From NCBI GenBank assembly GCA_052161885.1, contig CP197396.1, positions 3,596,001-3,660,000 on the forward strand: a DNA stretch of 64,000 nt. Direction: 5' to 3'. Each line of letters opens with the position of its first letter. Position 1 is the first letter of the stretch. Positions 1 through 7,420 of the stretch are shown here, piece after piece. Both the position numbers and the translations under genes were made by a program. Origin of the DNA: QKTW01 sp052161885. Its GTDB lineage: Bacteria; Bacteroidota; Bacteroidia; Chitinophagales; Chitinophagaceae. The notes beneath the pieces were generated by a model, which saw nothing but the letters and a program-made list of their open reading frames with translations, was not told where the DNA came from and made no database searches.

Positions 1-184
1 CAGGATGCAATGTGTATTTTTCCATAATTGTTGTTTTTGAATTTACATGTATATACACGCAATTTGCATGCCGGGGTAAATCACTGGGATATTTCTGCCA
101 AAATGATCATGAAAACACCGCCATTGCTGTTGCGAACGTAAAAAAGACAATAAAATTGGTAAATTGGCTGCCTAAACAGGCAAT

Positions 185-940
185 ATGGCATTAATTAAAA
201 GCTGCATGCTTGCCGGCGCGTGCCTTTTCATCATACAGGCAAAGGGACAGAACCTGGATACACTGAAACGGAAAGATGCGGGTAACTGGGAATTTCAGCA
301 GGTGGTAAGCGGTAAGCGGATACTTTCAGAAGGATATATGCATAACGGAGTAATGGAAGGTATATGGACCAACTTCTGGGATAATGGTTTCCCGGAAACG
401 GTGGCAACCTACCGGAACGGCAAAAGGGACGGCGTATATCTCCAGGTTTCACGTGAAGGATTTACCGATCTTGTAGAAAATTACCGTAACGATCTCCAGG
501 ACGGCCCGCAAAGAAAATATAACCGCGGCGGCAGTGTGATGGAAGAGGAAACATACTATTCCGACGGAAAAAAACACGGCAACTCTGTTATCTTTTATCC
601 CAACGGTAACAAAAAAGAGGAAAGCGTATATAATAACGACCTCCGCGACGGGCTTACCACCTGGTATTATGAAAACGGCGGCAAAGCTGCAGAGTACAAC
701 TACAGGAATGGTAAAATAGAAGGCAGCGTATCCTTATACCATAAAACCGGGAAAATCTCGTCTTTCGGTATTTATAAAAATGATGTGCAGACCGGCACCT
801 GGAAAGAATATGACGAGGAGGGTAAGTTAAAAGCCGAAGGCCCATATACAGATGGTGAAAAAGAAGGCACCTGGAAAGAATATGACAACGCAAATCATAC
901 CACTGCTGTTAAATATCATAAAGGCGAAGTAGTAAAATAG
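185..940 (+). CDS. MORN-repeat (YwqK-like) exported protein
   Basis: A 251-residue protein made almost wholly of short degenerate repeats of the type Y-x-N-G-x-x-x-G-x-W-x-x-Y (for example EGIWTNFWDNG, GTWKEYDEEGKLKAEG and GTWKEYDNAN), about nine copies in tandem. These match the MORN_2 variant found in proteins often labelled YwqK-family antitoxin; that label is historical and no toxin gene is visible here. The first ~20 residues are hydrophobic and end in A-K-G-Q, which suits a signal peptide, so it is probably periplasmic or surface exposed. Start taken at ATG 185; an ATG at 206 is possible. It lies 23 bp before the response regulator and may be cotranscribed. Specific function unknown. 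Confidence 0.8.
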   Translation: MALIKSCMLAGACLFIIQAKGQNLDTLKRKDAGNWEFQQVVSGKRILSEGYMHNGVMEGIWTNFWDNGFPETVATYRNGKRDGVYLQVSREGFTDLVENYRNDLQDGPQRKYNRGGSVMEEETYYSDGKKHGNSVIFYPNGNKKEESVYNNDLRDGLTTWYYENGGKAAEYNYRNGKIEGSVSLYHKTGKISSFGIYKNDVQTGTWKEYDEEGKLKAEGPYTDGEKEGTWKEYDNANHTTAVKYHKGEVVK

Positions 941-963
941 TTTAATCAGAAAGTATCGATATA

Positions 964-2127
964 ATGGCAAAAAAAATACTGGTCATCGACGATGAGAAGG
1001 CCATTCGAAGCACGCTCTCCGAAATACTCGGATTTGAGGGATATATAATAGAAGAAGCTGCAGACGGGCAGGAAGGAGCGAAGAAGATCCGCGAGAATAA
1101 CTATGACTGTGTGCTTTGCGATATCAAAATGCCTAAAATGGATGGTATGGAGGTGCTGGATATAATCCGCGAGCACAAACCGGACACTCCGTTTATACTT
1201 ATATCCGGCCATGGCAATATTGAAACGGCTGTTGAAGCGGTAAAAAAAGGCGCGTTTGATTATATCTCCAAGCCACCAGACCTGAACCGGCTGCTGATCA
1301 CTATACGCAATGCAATGGACAAAAAATCGCTGGTGGCAGAAACGAAACAGCTGCGTAAGCGTATCAGCAAAGGATTTGAGATGATCGGCGATTCACCCGG
1401 CATTACCCGTATCCGTGAAACCATTGAAAAAGTAGCGCCTACGGATGCCCGTGTACTGGTAACCGGCGAAAACGGCGTGGGAAAGGAACTTGTAGCCCGC
1501 CATATCCATGAGCTGAGTACCCGCAGCAACGGTCCGCTGATAGAGGTAAACTGCGCGGCCATACCGTCCGAACTCATAGAAAGCGAACTTTTCGGTCATG
1601 AAAAAGGTTCCTTTACATCAGCGATAAAACAACGTATCGGCAAATTTGAGCAGGCCAGCGGCGGCACCCTTTTCCTGGATGAAATAGGCGATATGAGCCT
1701 TGAAGCTCAGGCCAAGGTACTGCGTGCACTGCAGGAAGGAAAAATAACAAGAGTAGGCGGCGATAAGGAAATAAAGGTAGACGTTCGCGTTATTGCCGCT
1801 ACCAATAAAGACCTGATGGAAGAAGTGGAGGCTAAAAAGTTCCGGCTGGATCTTTATCACCGCCTCAGCGTTATCCTCATCCATGTACCATCGCTCAATG
1901 ACCGCAGGGACGATATCCCGATGCTGGTTACGCACTTCCTGAAAGAAATAAGCCAGGAATATAATCAACCGGTAAAACCTATTGATGCGGAAGCATTAAA
2001 AGCACTGCAGCAATACAACTGGACGGGAAATATCCGTGAGCTGCGTAATGCTGTGGAACGCCTTATTATCCTTTCAGACAAGAAGATCACAAAAGGCGAT
2101 ATCGACAGCTATATTTTCATGAAATAA
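964..2127 (+). CDS. NtrC-family response regulator lacking a DNA-binding domain
   Basis: 387 residues. An N-terminal receiver domain (about 1-120) has the acidic pocket D9/D10, phospho-acceptor D53 and conserved K103. A sigma-54 type AAA+ domain follows: Walker A GENGVGKE (168-175) and Walker B with D239-E240. Two features are unusual. The loop that normally reads GAFTGA and touches sigma-54 reads GSFTSA (215-220), and the protein stops directly after the AAA+ lid, so there is no Fis-type helix-turn-helix. It is related to AtoC/NtrC regulators. I recall similar HTH-less regulators in Bacteroidota, but have not checked. It may act from solution on sigma-54 RNA polymerase or through a partner. 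No sensor kinase lies next to it. Confidence 0.88.
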   Translation: MAKKILVIDDEKAIRSTLSEILGFEGYIIEEAADGQEGAKKIRENNYDCVLCDIKMPKMDGMEVLDIIREHKPDTPFILISGHGNIETAVEAVKKGAFDYISKPPDLNRLLITIRNAMDKKSLVAETKQLRKRISKGFEMIGDSPGITRIRETIEKVAPTDARVLVTGENGVGKELVARHIHELSTRSNGPLIEVNCAAIPSELIESELFGHEKGSFTSAIKQRIGKFEQASGGTLFLDEIGDMSLEAQAKVLRALQEGKITRVGGDKEIKVDVRVIAATNKDLMEEVEAKKFRLDLYHRLSVILIHVPSLNDRRDDIPMLVTHFLKEISQEYNQPVKPIDAEALKALQQYNWTGNIRELRNAVERLIILSDKKITKGDIDSYIFMK

Positions 2128-2217
2128 AAATCATTTGTCATCTGCCCGGCCACTTGTTATCCGGAGCCCAACCGAAAGGGAAGAGTAACCGAAGAATGAC
2201 ACCTAACCATTTTAAAT

Positions 2218-2250
2218 AAAATCCCCGGTCTGAAAAGTCGGGGATTTTTA
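2218..2250 (+). terminator. Rho-independent terminator after the response regulator
   Basis: Stem AAAATCCCCG / CGGGGATTTT with a 13-base loop, followed by further T residues. It lies 90 bp after the regulator stop codon. Confidence 0.8.
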
Positions 2251-2262
2251 TATTGGCGCAAA

Positions 2263-2376
2263 TTATTTCCTGCTTAGCAATCTATATCCAATGAAGGCTA
2301 TGACGAGCACCACGAGAATAGCTCCTAAAAAATTGTAATCAGGCATACTGAACAGCATCAAAATATGTTTTGACAT
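2263..2376 (-). CDS. Putative 37-residue single-pass membrane protein
   Basis: Small reading frame from ATG 2376 to TAA 2263. The product begins MSKHILMLFSMPDYNF, continues with a ~17-residue hydrophobic stretch (LGAILVVLVIAFIGY) and ends in the basic tail RLLSRK. A single membrane span with a positive C-terminal tail is a plausible small membrane protein. Support comes from a good Bacteroidota promoter at 2418-2447 about 40 bp upstream. No Shine-Dalgarno is visible, which is usual here. It sits alone between two terminators and I do not recognise a family. It could be chance. Confidence 0.5.
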   Translation of the reverse strand: MSKHILMLFSMPDYNFLGAILVVLVIAFIGYRLLSRK

Positions 2377-2417
2377 AATGCATAGCAGTTTAAAGAGGTT
2401 AATAATATATATCTTGA

Positions 2418-2447
2418 CAAATATACCAAATCAATTAAAAAAACAAA
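2418..2447 (-). promoter_or_regulatory. Bacteroidota-type promoter for the 37-residue ORF
   Basis: On the minus strand, a -33 TTTG (2447-2444) and a -7 TATATTTG (2425-2418), matching TAnnTTTG, are separated by 18 bp, within the usual spacing. The predicted transcription start is near 2411, giving a leader of about 35 bases before ATG 2376. Confidence 0.55.
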
Positions 2448-2570
2448 GTATATATCAAATAAATTAAAACGTTTATACATGTTAATTTATCTGTATCGTA
2501 AAGGTGATTGTTATCCTGAAAAGAAACGAACGGAGACGAGGATTTTGACAGTTCAGCTGTACTAAATAAA

Positions 2571-2600
2571 AAAATCCCCGGTCAGCAGGCCGGGGATTTT
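2571..2600 (-). terminator. Terminator of the RNase G gene
   Basis: Stem AAAATCCCCGG / CCGGGGATTTT with flanking A/T tracts on both sides, so it could also act on the plus strand. It lies 10 bp after the rng stop codon on the minus strand. Confidence 0.85.
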
Positions 2601-2609
2601 TAAATGTCT

Positions 2610-4166
2610 TTAGAGTTTTATCAGATCATCTGAGCGGAGATCATAAAACTGGTATTGTGTTATAGGGAATTCGTTATTGGTTACTACCTTCAGCTTTACC
2701 TTGTACTGGCGCGACCATTTGGCCTGTATAGAATTAAAGAAGAAGCCTTTTGTAAGGTATGCCGCGAGTATCGGGTGTACATGAATTGCCAGCTGGCGGT
2801 GTCCCTGGTTGATCAGGTATTTCAGGTCTTTCTCAATATCGTCTGCAAGCAGTATGGACGGGCCTATTTTACCGGTTCCTTTACAGGTAGGACAAACTTC
2901 TGCAGTAGAGATGTTCAGTTCCGGTCTCAGACGCTGACGTGTAATCTGCATCAGCCCGAATTTGGAAATCGGCAGTACGGTATGGCGCGCACGGTCATTG
3001 GCCATAAACTCTTCCATAGCATCTACCAGCTTCTTTTTATTATCCGGCAACTTCATATCTATGAAATCGATGATAATAATGCCTCCCAGGTCACGCAGCC
3101 TCATCTGGCGTGCTATTTCCTTTGCGGCCTCAAGATTGGTGGCCAGTGCATTCTGTTCCTGTCCGGCATCGGCACTACGGGTACCACTGTTCACATCTAT
3201 TACATGCAGCGCTTCTGTATGCTCAATGATGAGATAAGACCCGCTGTTCAGGTTTACGGTCTTACCAAATGAAGACTTTACCTGTTTGCTGACTCCGTAT
3301 TGATCAAAAATGTTTTGATTACCGTTATGCAGCGCTACTATTTCCTGCTTTTCCGGAGCTATACGGCCTACATATTCTTTGGTTTCGGCCATCAGCTTTT
3401 TATCATTGACTACAATACGCTGAAAGCTTTCGCTCAGCAGATCGCGAAGGATAGAGGTTGTCTTATCCTGCTCGCTCAGCACAATACGGGGAGCTTTGGT
3501 CCCTTTCAGGTTCTGCTGTATGTTTTTCCACATCTCCGCAAGGTCCAGCATATCGTTATGCAGTTCTGCAGTGTTTTTTCCTTCAGCAGCCGTGCGCACG
3601 ATTACGCCAAAATTCTTAGGTTTTATGCTCTCTACGATGCGCTGCAATCTTTTGCGCTCATCGGCAGAGTGAATTTTGCGTGATATGGCTACGACATCAT
3701 TAAAAGGAGTGAGTACCAGGAAGCGGCCAGGCAAAGATATTTCGCAGCTGAGCCTGGGTCCTTTTGAGGAGATGGGTTCTTTGAGTATCTGCACCAGCAC
3801 TTCGGGGCGTTGCTGCAGTACATCTGTTATTTTTCCCGTTTTTACGATTTCAGCTTCATTGGGAAATTTTCCGAAGTCGCTGCCCCAACCGGTATTGCCT
3901 TCTATAGACAATTTGGTGAATTTGAGCAGTGAACGGAAATACGGGCTGAGGTCGGTATAGTGGAGGAATGCATCTTTTTCGTAGCCTACATCTACAAAGG
4001 CGGCATTAAGACCGGGCATCAGTTTTTTAACCTTACCAAGATATAAGTCACCTACAGCAAATTCATTCTGACCATGTTCGTAATGCAATTCCACCAACTG
4101 CTTGTCTTCCAGCAGCGCTATCTCCACGCCTTCAGCCGAAGCATTGATAATTAGTTCTTTGTTCAT
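2610..4166 (-). CDS. rng: Ribonuclease G/E family endoribonuclease
   Basis: 518 residues from ATG 4166, which begins MNKELIINASAEGVEIALLE, the usual family start. An upstream ATG at 4208 would add 14 unsupported residues; GGAAG sits just before 4166. The protein has an N-terminal S1 region, a catalytic core with the metal-binding sequences HVIDVNSGTRS and GGIIIIDFIDM, and the zinc-link motif CPTCKGTG. It is close to E. coli RNase G in length (489 residues) and has no RNase E-like C-terminal scaffold. It is expected to cleave single-stranded A/U-rich RNA in rRNA maturation and mRNA turnover. It follows HU, a TPR protein and a ribosomal-type micro-protein on the same strand, after a large inverted repeat at 4267-4317. 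Confidence 0.95.
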   Translation of the reverse strand: MNKELIINASAEGVEIALLEDKQLVELHYEHGQNEFAVGDLYLGKVKKLMPGLNAAFVDVGYEKDAFLHYTDLSPYFRSLLKFTKLSIEGNTGWGSDFGKFPNEAEIVKTGKITDVLQQRPEVLVQILKEPISSKGPRLSCEISLPGRFLVLTPFNDVVAISRKIHSADERKRLQRIVESIKPKNFGVIVRTAAEGKNTAELHNDMLDLAEMWKNIQQNLKGTKAPRIVLSEQDKTTSILRDLLSESFQRIVVNDKKLMAETKEYVGRIAPEKQEIVALHNGNQNIFDQYGVSKQVKSSFGKTVNLNSGSYLIIEHTEALHVIDVNSGTRSADAGQEQNALATNLEAAKEIARQMRLRDLGGIIIIDFIDMKLPDNKKKLVDAMEEFMANDRARHTVLPISKFGLMQITRQRLRPELNISTAEVCPTCKGTGKIGPSILLADDIEKDLKYLINQGHRQLAIHVHPILAAYLTKGFFFNSIQAKWSRQYKVKLKVVTNNEFPITQYQFYDLRSDDLIKL

Positions 4167-4266
4167 TCTTCCGTCTTTTAACCATACTTCACCGGCCGGC
4201 ACACTCATCCGAGAGATACCAGTAAACTTCTATTCTGATTTCTGTTACATCCCTTAATGACAAAAT

Positions 4267-4317
4267 CTCACACCTTTTGCCCCATGCAGAAATATTGCGG
4301 ATTGCAAAAGGTGTGAG
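4267..4317 (-). repeat. 14-bp perfect inverted repeat upstream of rng
   Basis: CTCACACCTTTTGC (4267-4280) and its exact complement GCAAAAGGTGTGAG (4304-4317) flank a 23-base loop. On the minus strand it lies between the 30-residue ribosomal-type gene and rng, about 100 bases before the rng start. Read toward rng it is followed only by ATTTTG, a weak T run, so it is either a poor terminator for the upstream genes or a structured leader of rng. Confidence 0.6.
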
Positions 4318-4373
4318 CAGTATCTGTCAGTAAGCTCAGGAAGAGCGGCGTTAGCCAGCTTTTTGCCCTTACC

Positions 4374-4466
4374 TTATTTTTTCTTTTTATGACGGTTCTT
4401 TCTCAAGCGTTTTTTACGTTTGTGCGTAGCAATTTTATGTCTTTTTCTCTTTTTACCACAAGGCAT
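4374..4466 (-). CDS. AURKAIP1/COX24-domain ribosomal-type micro-protein (DUF1713)
   Basis: A 30-residue, very basic protein: MPCGKKRKRHKIATHKRKKR followed by LRKNRHKKKK. This matches the short bacterial proteins with the AURKAIP1/COX24 domain, homologous to the core of mitochondrial small-subunit protein mS38 and common in Bacteroidota. It is probably a small ribosomal subunit component. It is easily missed by gene callers. It lies 18 bp after the TPR gene on the same strand. ATG 4466 is the only reasonable start. Confidence 0.85.
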   Translation of the reverse strand: MPCGKKRKRHKIATHKRKKRLRKNRHKKKK

Positions 4467-4484
4467 AATACGAGGTTTTTATTG

Positions 4485-5390
4485 TTATTTAAATGAATTG
4501 ATATACTGATCGACGTCTTTGCTGAAGTCCGGTTTATTGACCAGCTTCTTACACTGCTCAAACAACTCAATGGCTTTTCCCTTGTCACCTTTGCCTTTAT
4601 AGGCTTCGGCCATAAAATAAAGCGCTTCGGTATTTTTCGGATCAGCCTTCAGTACAGTTTCAAAGCGTGCTATGGCTTTATCAAACTGCCCTGACTGAAC
4701 AGACATCCTACCCAACATCAGATTGGCGGGAACATTGTCGGGCTTGTCTGCTACAATACCGCGGAGAATCTGCACACCCTGCATCAGCTCACCGGTACCT
4801 TCAATGTAACCTACAGCCATAGCCAGCTTTGTTGTGTCATTCCCCGGGTTAATCCTTAAAGAACGTTCAAAACAATCAATTGCCTGCTGACCTTCCCACA
4901 CCTGCACTCCGGTCGAACCGGCTTCATGCAGAATATCCAAAAATAATTGGCCTGCAAAATTGAGCTTTTTTTCTGAATTCTCCAACTTGGCCGCTGTAGC
5001 ATAGTAAAATGCCGCTACAGGCAACTGCTTATGCTGCTGCCATACCTTGGCCAGGCTTGTAAAATCCGGTGCCATAGCAGCAGAATCTTTAGTGCCTGTT
5101 ATTTTCTGTTCAATGGTGGTAAGTTCTGAACGGGCGTGCTCCGGCAGCTGTTTACGGGCTGCTGTAAGAATGGAATCAAATGAAGCAGCCTCTGCCATGG
5201 GCGTAGAGGGCATACCTCCTGCCATAGGAGCAGCAGGGGTGCCGCTGGCCTTAGGTGCAGGAGGTATGGTGTTGATACCTTTGTATAATATTACAATGAG
5301 CAGTATTGCTGCGGCAATCGTGAGATAATGTGCTAAGCGCAAGGAGTTAGAAATTTCCGTGCAAAAATAGCAAAAACAGGGTTGCCGCAC
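4485..5390 (-). CDS. Membrane-anchored TPR protein
   Basis: 301 residues from GTG 5390. A membrane segment (YLTIAAAILLIVILYKGI, about 22-40) is followed by an Ala/Pro/Met-rich linker and then several tetratricopeptide repeats in the C-terminal two thirds (for example GQFDKAIARFETVLKADPKN and GDKGKAIELFEQCK). TPRs mediate protein contacts; the partner is unknown. The start is uncertain: GTG 5390 is 8 bp after the HU stop, a TTG at 5342 is just before the hydrophobic segment, and an ATG at 5394 lies in another frame that ends after 15 codons. The order HU-TPR-COX24-rng suggests one operon. Confidence 0.8.
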   Translation of the reverse strand: MRQPCFCYFCTEISNSLRLAHYLTIAAAILLIVILYKGINTIPPAPKASGTPAAPMAGGMPSTPMAEAASFDSILTAARKQLPEHARSELTTIEQKITGTKDSAAMAPDFTSLAKVWQQHKQLPVAAFYYATAAKLENSEKKLNFAGQLFLDILHEAGSTGVQVWEGQQAIDCFERSLRINPGNDTTKLAMAVGYIEGTGELMQGVQILRGIVADKPDNVPANLMLGRMSVQSGQFDKAIARFETVLKADPKNTEALYFMAEAYKGKGDKGKAIELFEQCKKLVNKPDFSKDVDQYINSFK

Positions 5391-5398
5391 TCATATAT

Positions 5399-5716
5399 CT
5401 AATCTTCGCCTTTATCGCTGTGCTCGGTAAGCTTATGCTTGGATTCTTTTACAGCCTGTACGAATTCTTTAGCTGGTTTAAATGCAGGAATAAAATGCTC
5501 CGGAATTTCTACCGCTACGTTTTTCTTGATGTTACGACCAATCTTGGCTGCGCGCTTTTTAAGAATAAAGCTACCAAAACCACGTACATATACAGGTTCG
5601 CCTTCAACCAGGGAAGTTTTTACTTCCTTAAAAAATGCTTCCAGGGCTACCAGGATATCTACTTTAGGAATGCCCGTTTTTTCAGCAATACTGCTTACTA
5701 CGTCTGCTTTTCTCAT
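5399..5716 (-). CDS. HU/IHF-family DNA-binding protein
   Basis: 105 residues with the full HU fold: MRKADVVSSIAEKTG helical dimerisation region, the conserved VYVRGFGSF beta turn, a basic arm (KKRAAKIGRNIKK) and the FxPAFKPAKEF closing segment. The proline at the arm tip of typical HU (RNP) is not evident; the arm reads KIGRNIKKNVAVEIPEHF. An extra ~12-residue polar tail (KLTEHSDKGED) follows the usual ~90-residue domain. It is expected to bend DNA and compact the nucleoid. It is the first gene of a minus-strand run that includes the TPR protein, COX24-domain protein and rng. A 535-bp AT-rich gap lies upstream. Confidence 0.92.
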   Translation of the reverse strand: MRKADVVSSIAEKTGIPKVDILVALEAFFKEVKTSLVEGEPVYVRGFGSFILKKRAAKIGRNIKKNVAVEIPEHFIPAFKPAKEFVQAVKESKHKLTEHSDKGED

Positions 5717-6251
5717 ATTGGTGTGTTTGATTAATTTTTTTACAATAACATTTGTGAAAGCGATAATATATATAAACGAAATTAAAACATAATCGAATTA
5801 AAAACATGGGCTTTCTCTGACCCGTATCCATTATAGTGCCTGAATTTCAGTGACTATAGTTATTAGTTATAATTAATTGTGCCTAAAACTACTTCTTTAA
5901 TTTTTTAAAAACCATACTTACTGTTACATATTGTCATTTTGTATGTCTTTCTTACTGAAGTAAATAGCCCTTTTTATCGAAAATACAGTATTATTTAAAT
6001 TTTTTTAAATTGATTATTTTTTACTTCTTTATCCATATGAGGATTTTTGTCATGCGAATTATAATAAAAAATGATACATAAAATTTCGGAACGTGATACT
6101 ATGTGTGACTTTTTTTACACAAAATGATGAATTAAAGCGCCTAGTGTAGAACAAATAGTACACACATGAGCCCTGCTTATATCCACTCTTTTGCCTTGCC
6201 GGCCCGCATCACATTTTCTTGTCCTAATTTTGCGCCCAAACTGATCTATAA
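5717..6251. other. AT-rich divergent intergenic region (HU / ctaA)
   Basis: 535 bp with no credible reading frame or structural RNA. It is very AT-rich around 5860-6070. It should contain the promoters of both flanking operons; only a -7 box for ctaA (6225-6232) is recognisable. Confidence 0.6.
6225..6232 (+). promoter_or_regulatory. -7 box (TAATTTTG) before ctaA
   Basis: A perfect TAnnTTTG element ends 19 bp before GTG 6252. A TTTG at 6190-6193 is the only -33 candidate, but its 31-bp spacing is too long, so this rests on the -7 element alone. Confidence 0.4.
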
Positions 6252-7376
6252 GTGAACGTTCAGACAGGAAATAACACGCTCCCGGAAACAAATAAAAAGC
6301 ATCGTGCCGTGGCCATATGGCTTATTGCGGGCGTGCTTATGCTCATTATACAGGTAGCACTTGGCGGTATTACACGCCTCACAGGCTCCGGGCTTTCCAT
6401 AGCAGAGTGGAAGCCACTGCTGGGCGCCGTACCACCTATGAACGACAAAGAATGGAATGCAGCATTTGACCTCTACAAGATAAAAGCCAGCGGCCAGTTT
6501 GTATACCAGAACAGCAGCTTTACCATCAGTGACTTCAAAGCCATTTATTTCTGGGAATGGATGCACCGCGAATGGGCCCGGCTTATGGGGCTGGTATTTA
6601 TCATAGGATTTATCGTTTTCTTCCTGAAAAAATATTTTGACCGCCAGATGGTTATGCCATTTGTGATCCTTTTCATACTGGGCGGCCTGCAGGGCGCCGT
6701 AGGCTGGATCATGGTAATGAGTGGCCTGAATGCAGAGGATACTCACGTAAATCACATCCGCCTGGCAATACATTTTATCGCAGCGCTGGTACTGGTTTGC
6801 TATGTGCTGTGGTTTGCAGTGCAATTGCTCATTCCCGGCCGGCAACGGGTACAGCATAAGGCAATGCACCGTTTTACAATCATTACTATTGCACTGCTGG
6901 CATTACAGCTGATATACGGCGCTTTTATGGCGGGTATGAAAGCCGCTACAGCTGCTCCTACATGGCCCACCATTAATGGCAGCTGGCTGCCGCAAGGTAT
7001 GGGCACCTACTCCGGAAAGACCTTCTCGGGACTGGAGCTGCTTACCAGTCAGCCGATAATGGTACACCTTATTCACCGCACACTCGCATACACACTTTTC
7101 TTTGTTATTATAGCTTGGGCTTTCTGGGCTATACGCATCGGCCGGCAACAGGGGTCTTCCTTGCTGGTAAAGGCAGCACGTTGGCCATTGGTACTCGTGC
7201 TGGTACAGGTACTGCTGGGTATTTTTACCGTTTTAAATGCGCCGCTGATGACGCAGAGCCGTTTTGGAAAATTTGAGCTGCTGGCGGAATCACACCAGCT
7301 GGTGGCGATGTTCCTGCTTATGTCGCTGATCGTAAATCTGTACCTGGTAAAAAGAGTACGCGCTTCTGTAGGATAA
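6252..7376 (+). CDS. ctaA: Heme A synthase (COX15/CtaA family)
   Basis: 374 residues from GTG 6252. The polytopic protein (about eight membrane segments) has the family signatures GGITRLTGSGLSIAEWKP near the N-terminus, WMHREWARLMG, a central LGGLQGAVGWIMV with a following His in NHIRLAIHF, and a second-half repeat with VHLIHRTLAY and ESHQLVAM. The conserved histidines ligate heme. It oxidises the heme O methyl group to formyl to give heme A for cytochrome aa3-type oxidases. The cytochrome oxidase and heme O synthase genes are not adjacent. A GTG start is preferred because the frame has no earlier ATG and the -7 box sits just upstream. Confidence 0.95.
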   Translation: MNVQTGNNTLPETNKKHRAVAIWLIAGVLMLIIQVALGGITRLTGSGLSIAEWKPLLGAVPPMNDKEWNAAFDLYKIKASGQFVYQNSSFTISDFKAIYFWEWMHREWARLMGLVFIIGFIVFFLKKYFDRQMVMPFVILFILGGLQGAVGWIMVMSGLNAEDTHVNHIRLAIHFIAALVLVCYVLWFAVQLLIPGRQRVQHKAMHRFTIITIALLALQLIYGAFMAGMKAATAAPTWPTINGSWLPQGMGTYSGKTFSGLELLTSQPIMVHLIHRTLAYTLFFVIIAWAFWAIRIGRQQGSSLLVKAARWPLVLVLVQVLLGIFTVLNAPLMTQSRFGKFELLAESHQLVAMFLLMSLIVNLYLVKRVRASVG

Positions 7377-7420
7377 GGCAGAGTTTTTTTGTAGCTTAAT
7401 AGTACAAAAGCCTACCCCGC

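Noticed and set aside
12..194. 60-codon frame before the MORN gene
   Set aside because: No start context or family; overlaps the MORN gene start.
5352..5394. ATG 5394 as the start of the TPR gene
   Set aside because: That frame stops after 15 codons (MSAATLFLLFLHGNF); it would need a frameshift. A sequencing error cannot be excluded.
6246..6869. 207-codon minus-strand frame over ctaA
   Set aside because: Shadow of the heme A synthase gene; no recognisable protein.
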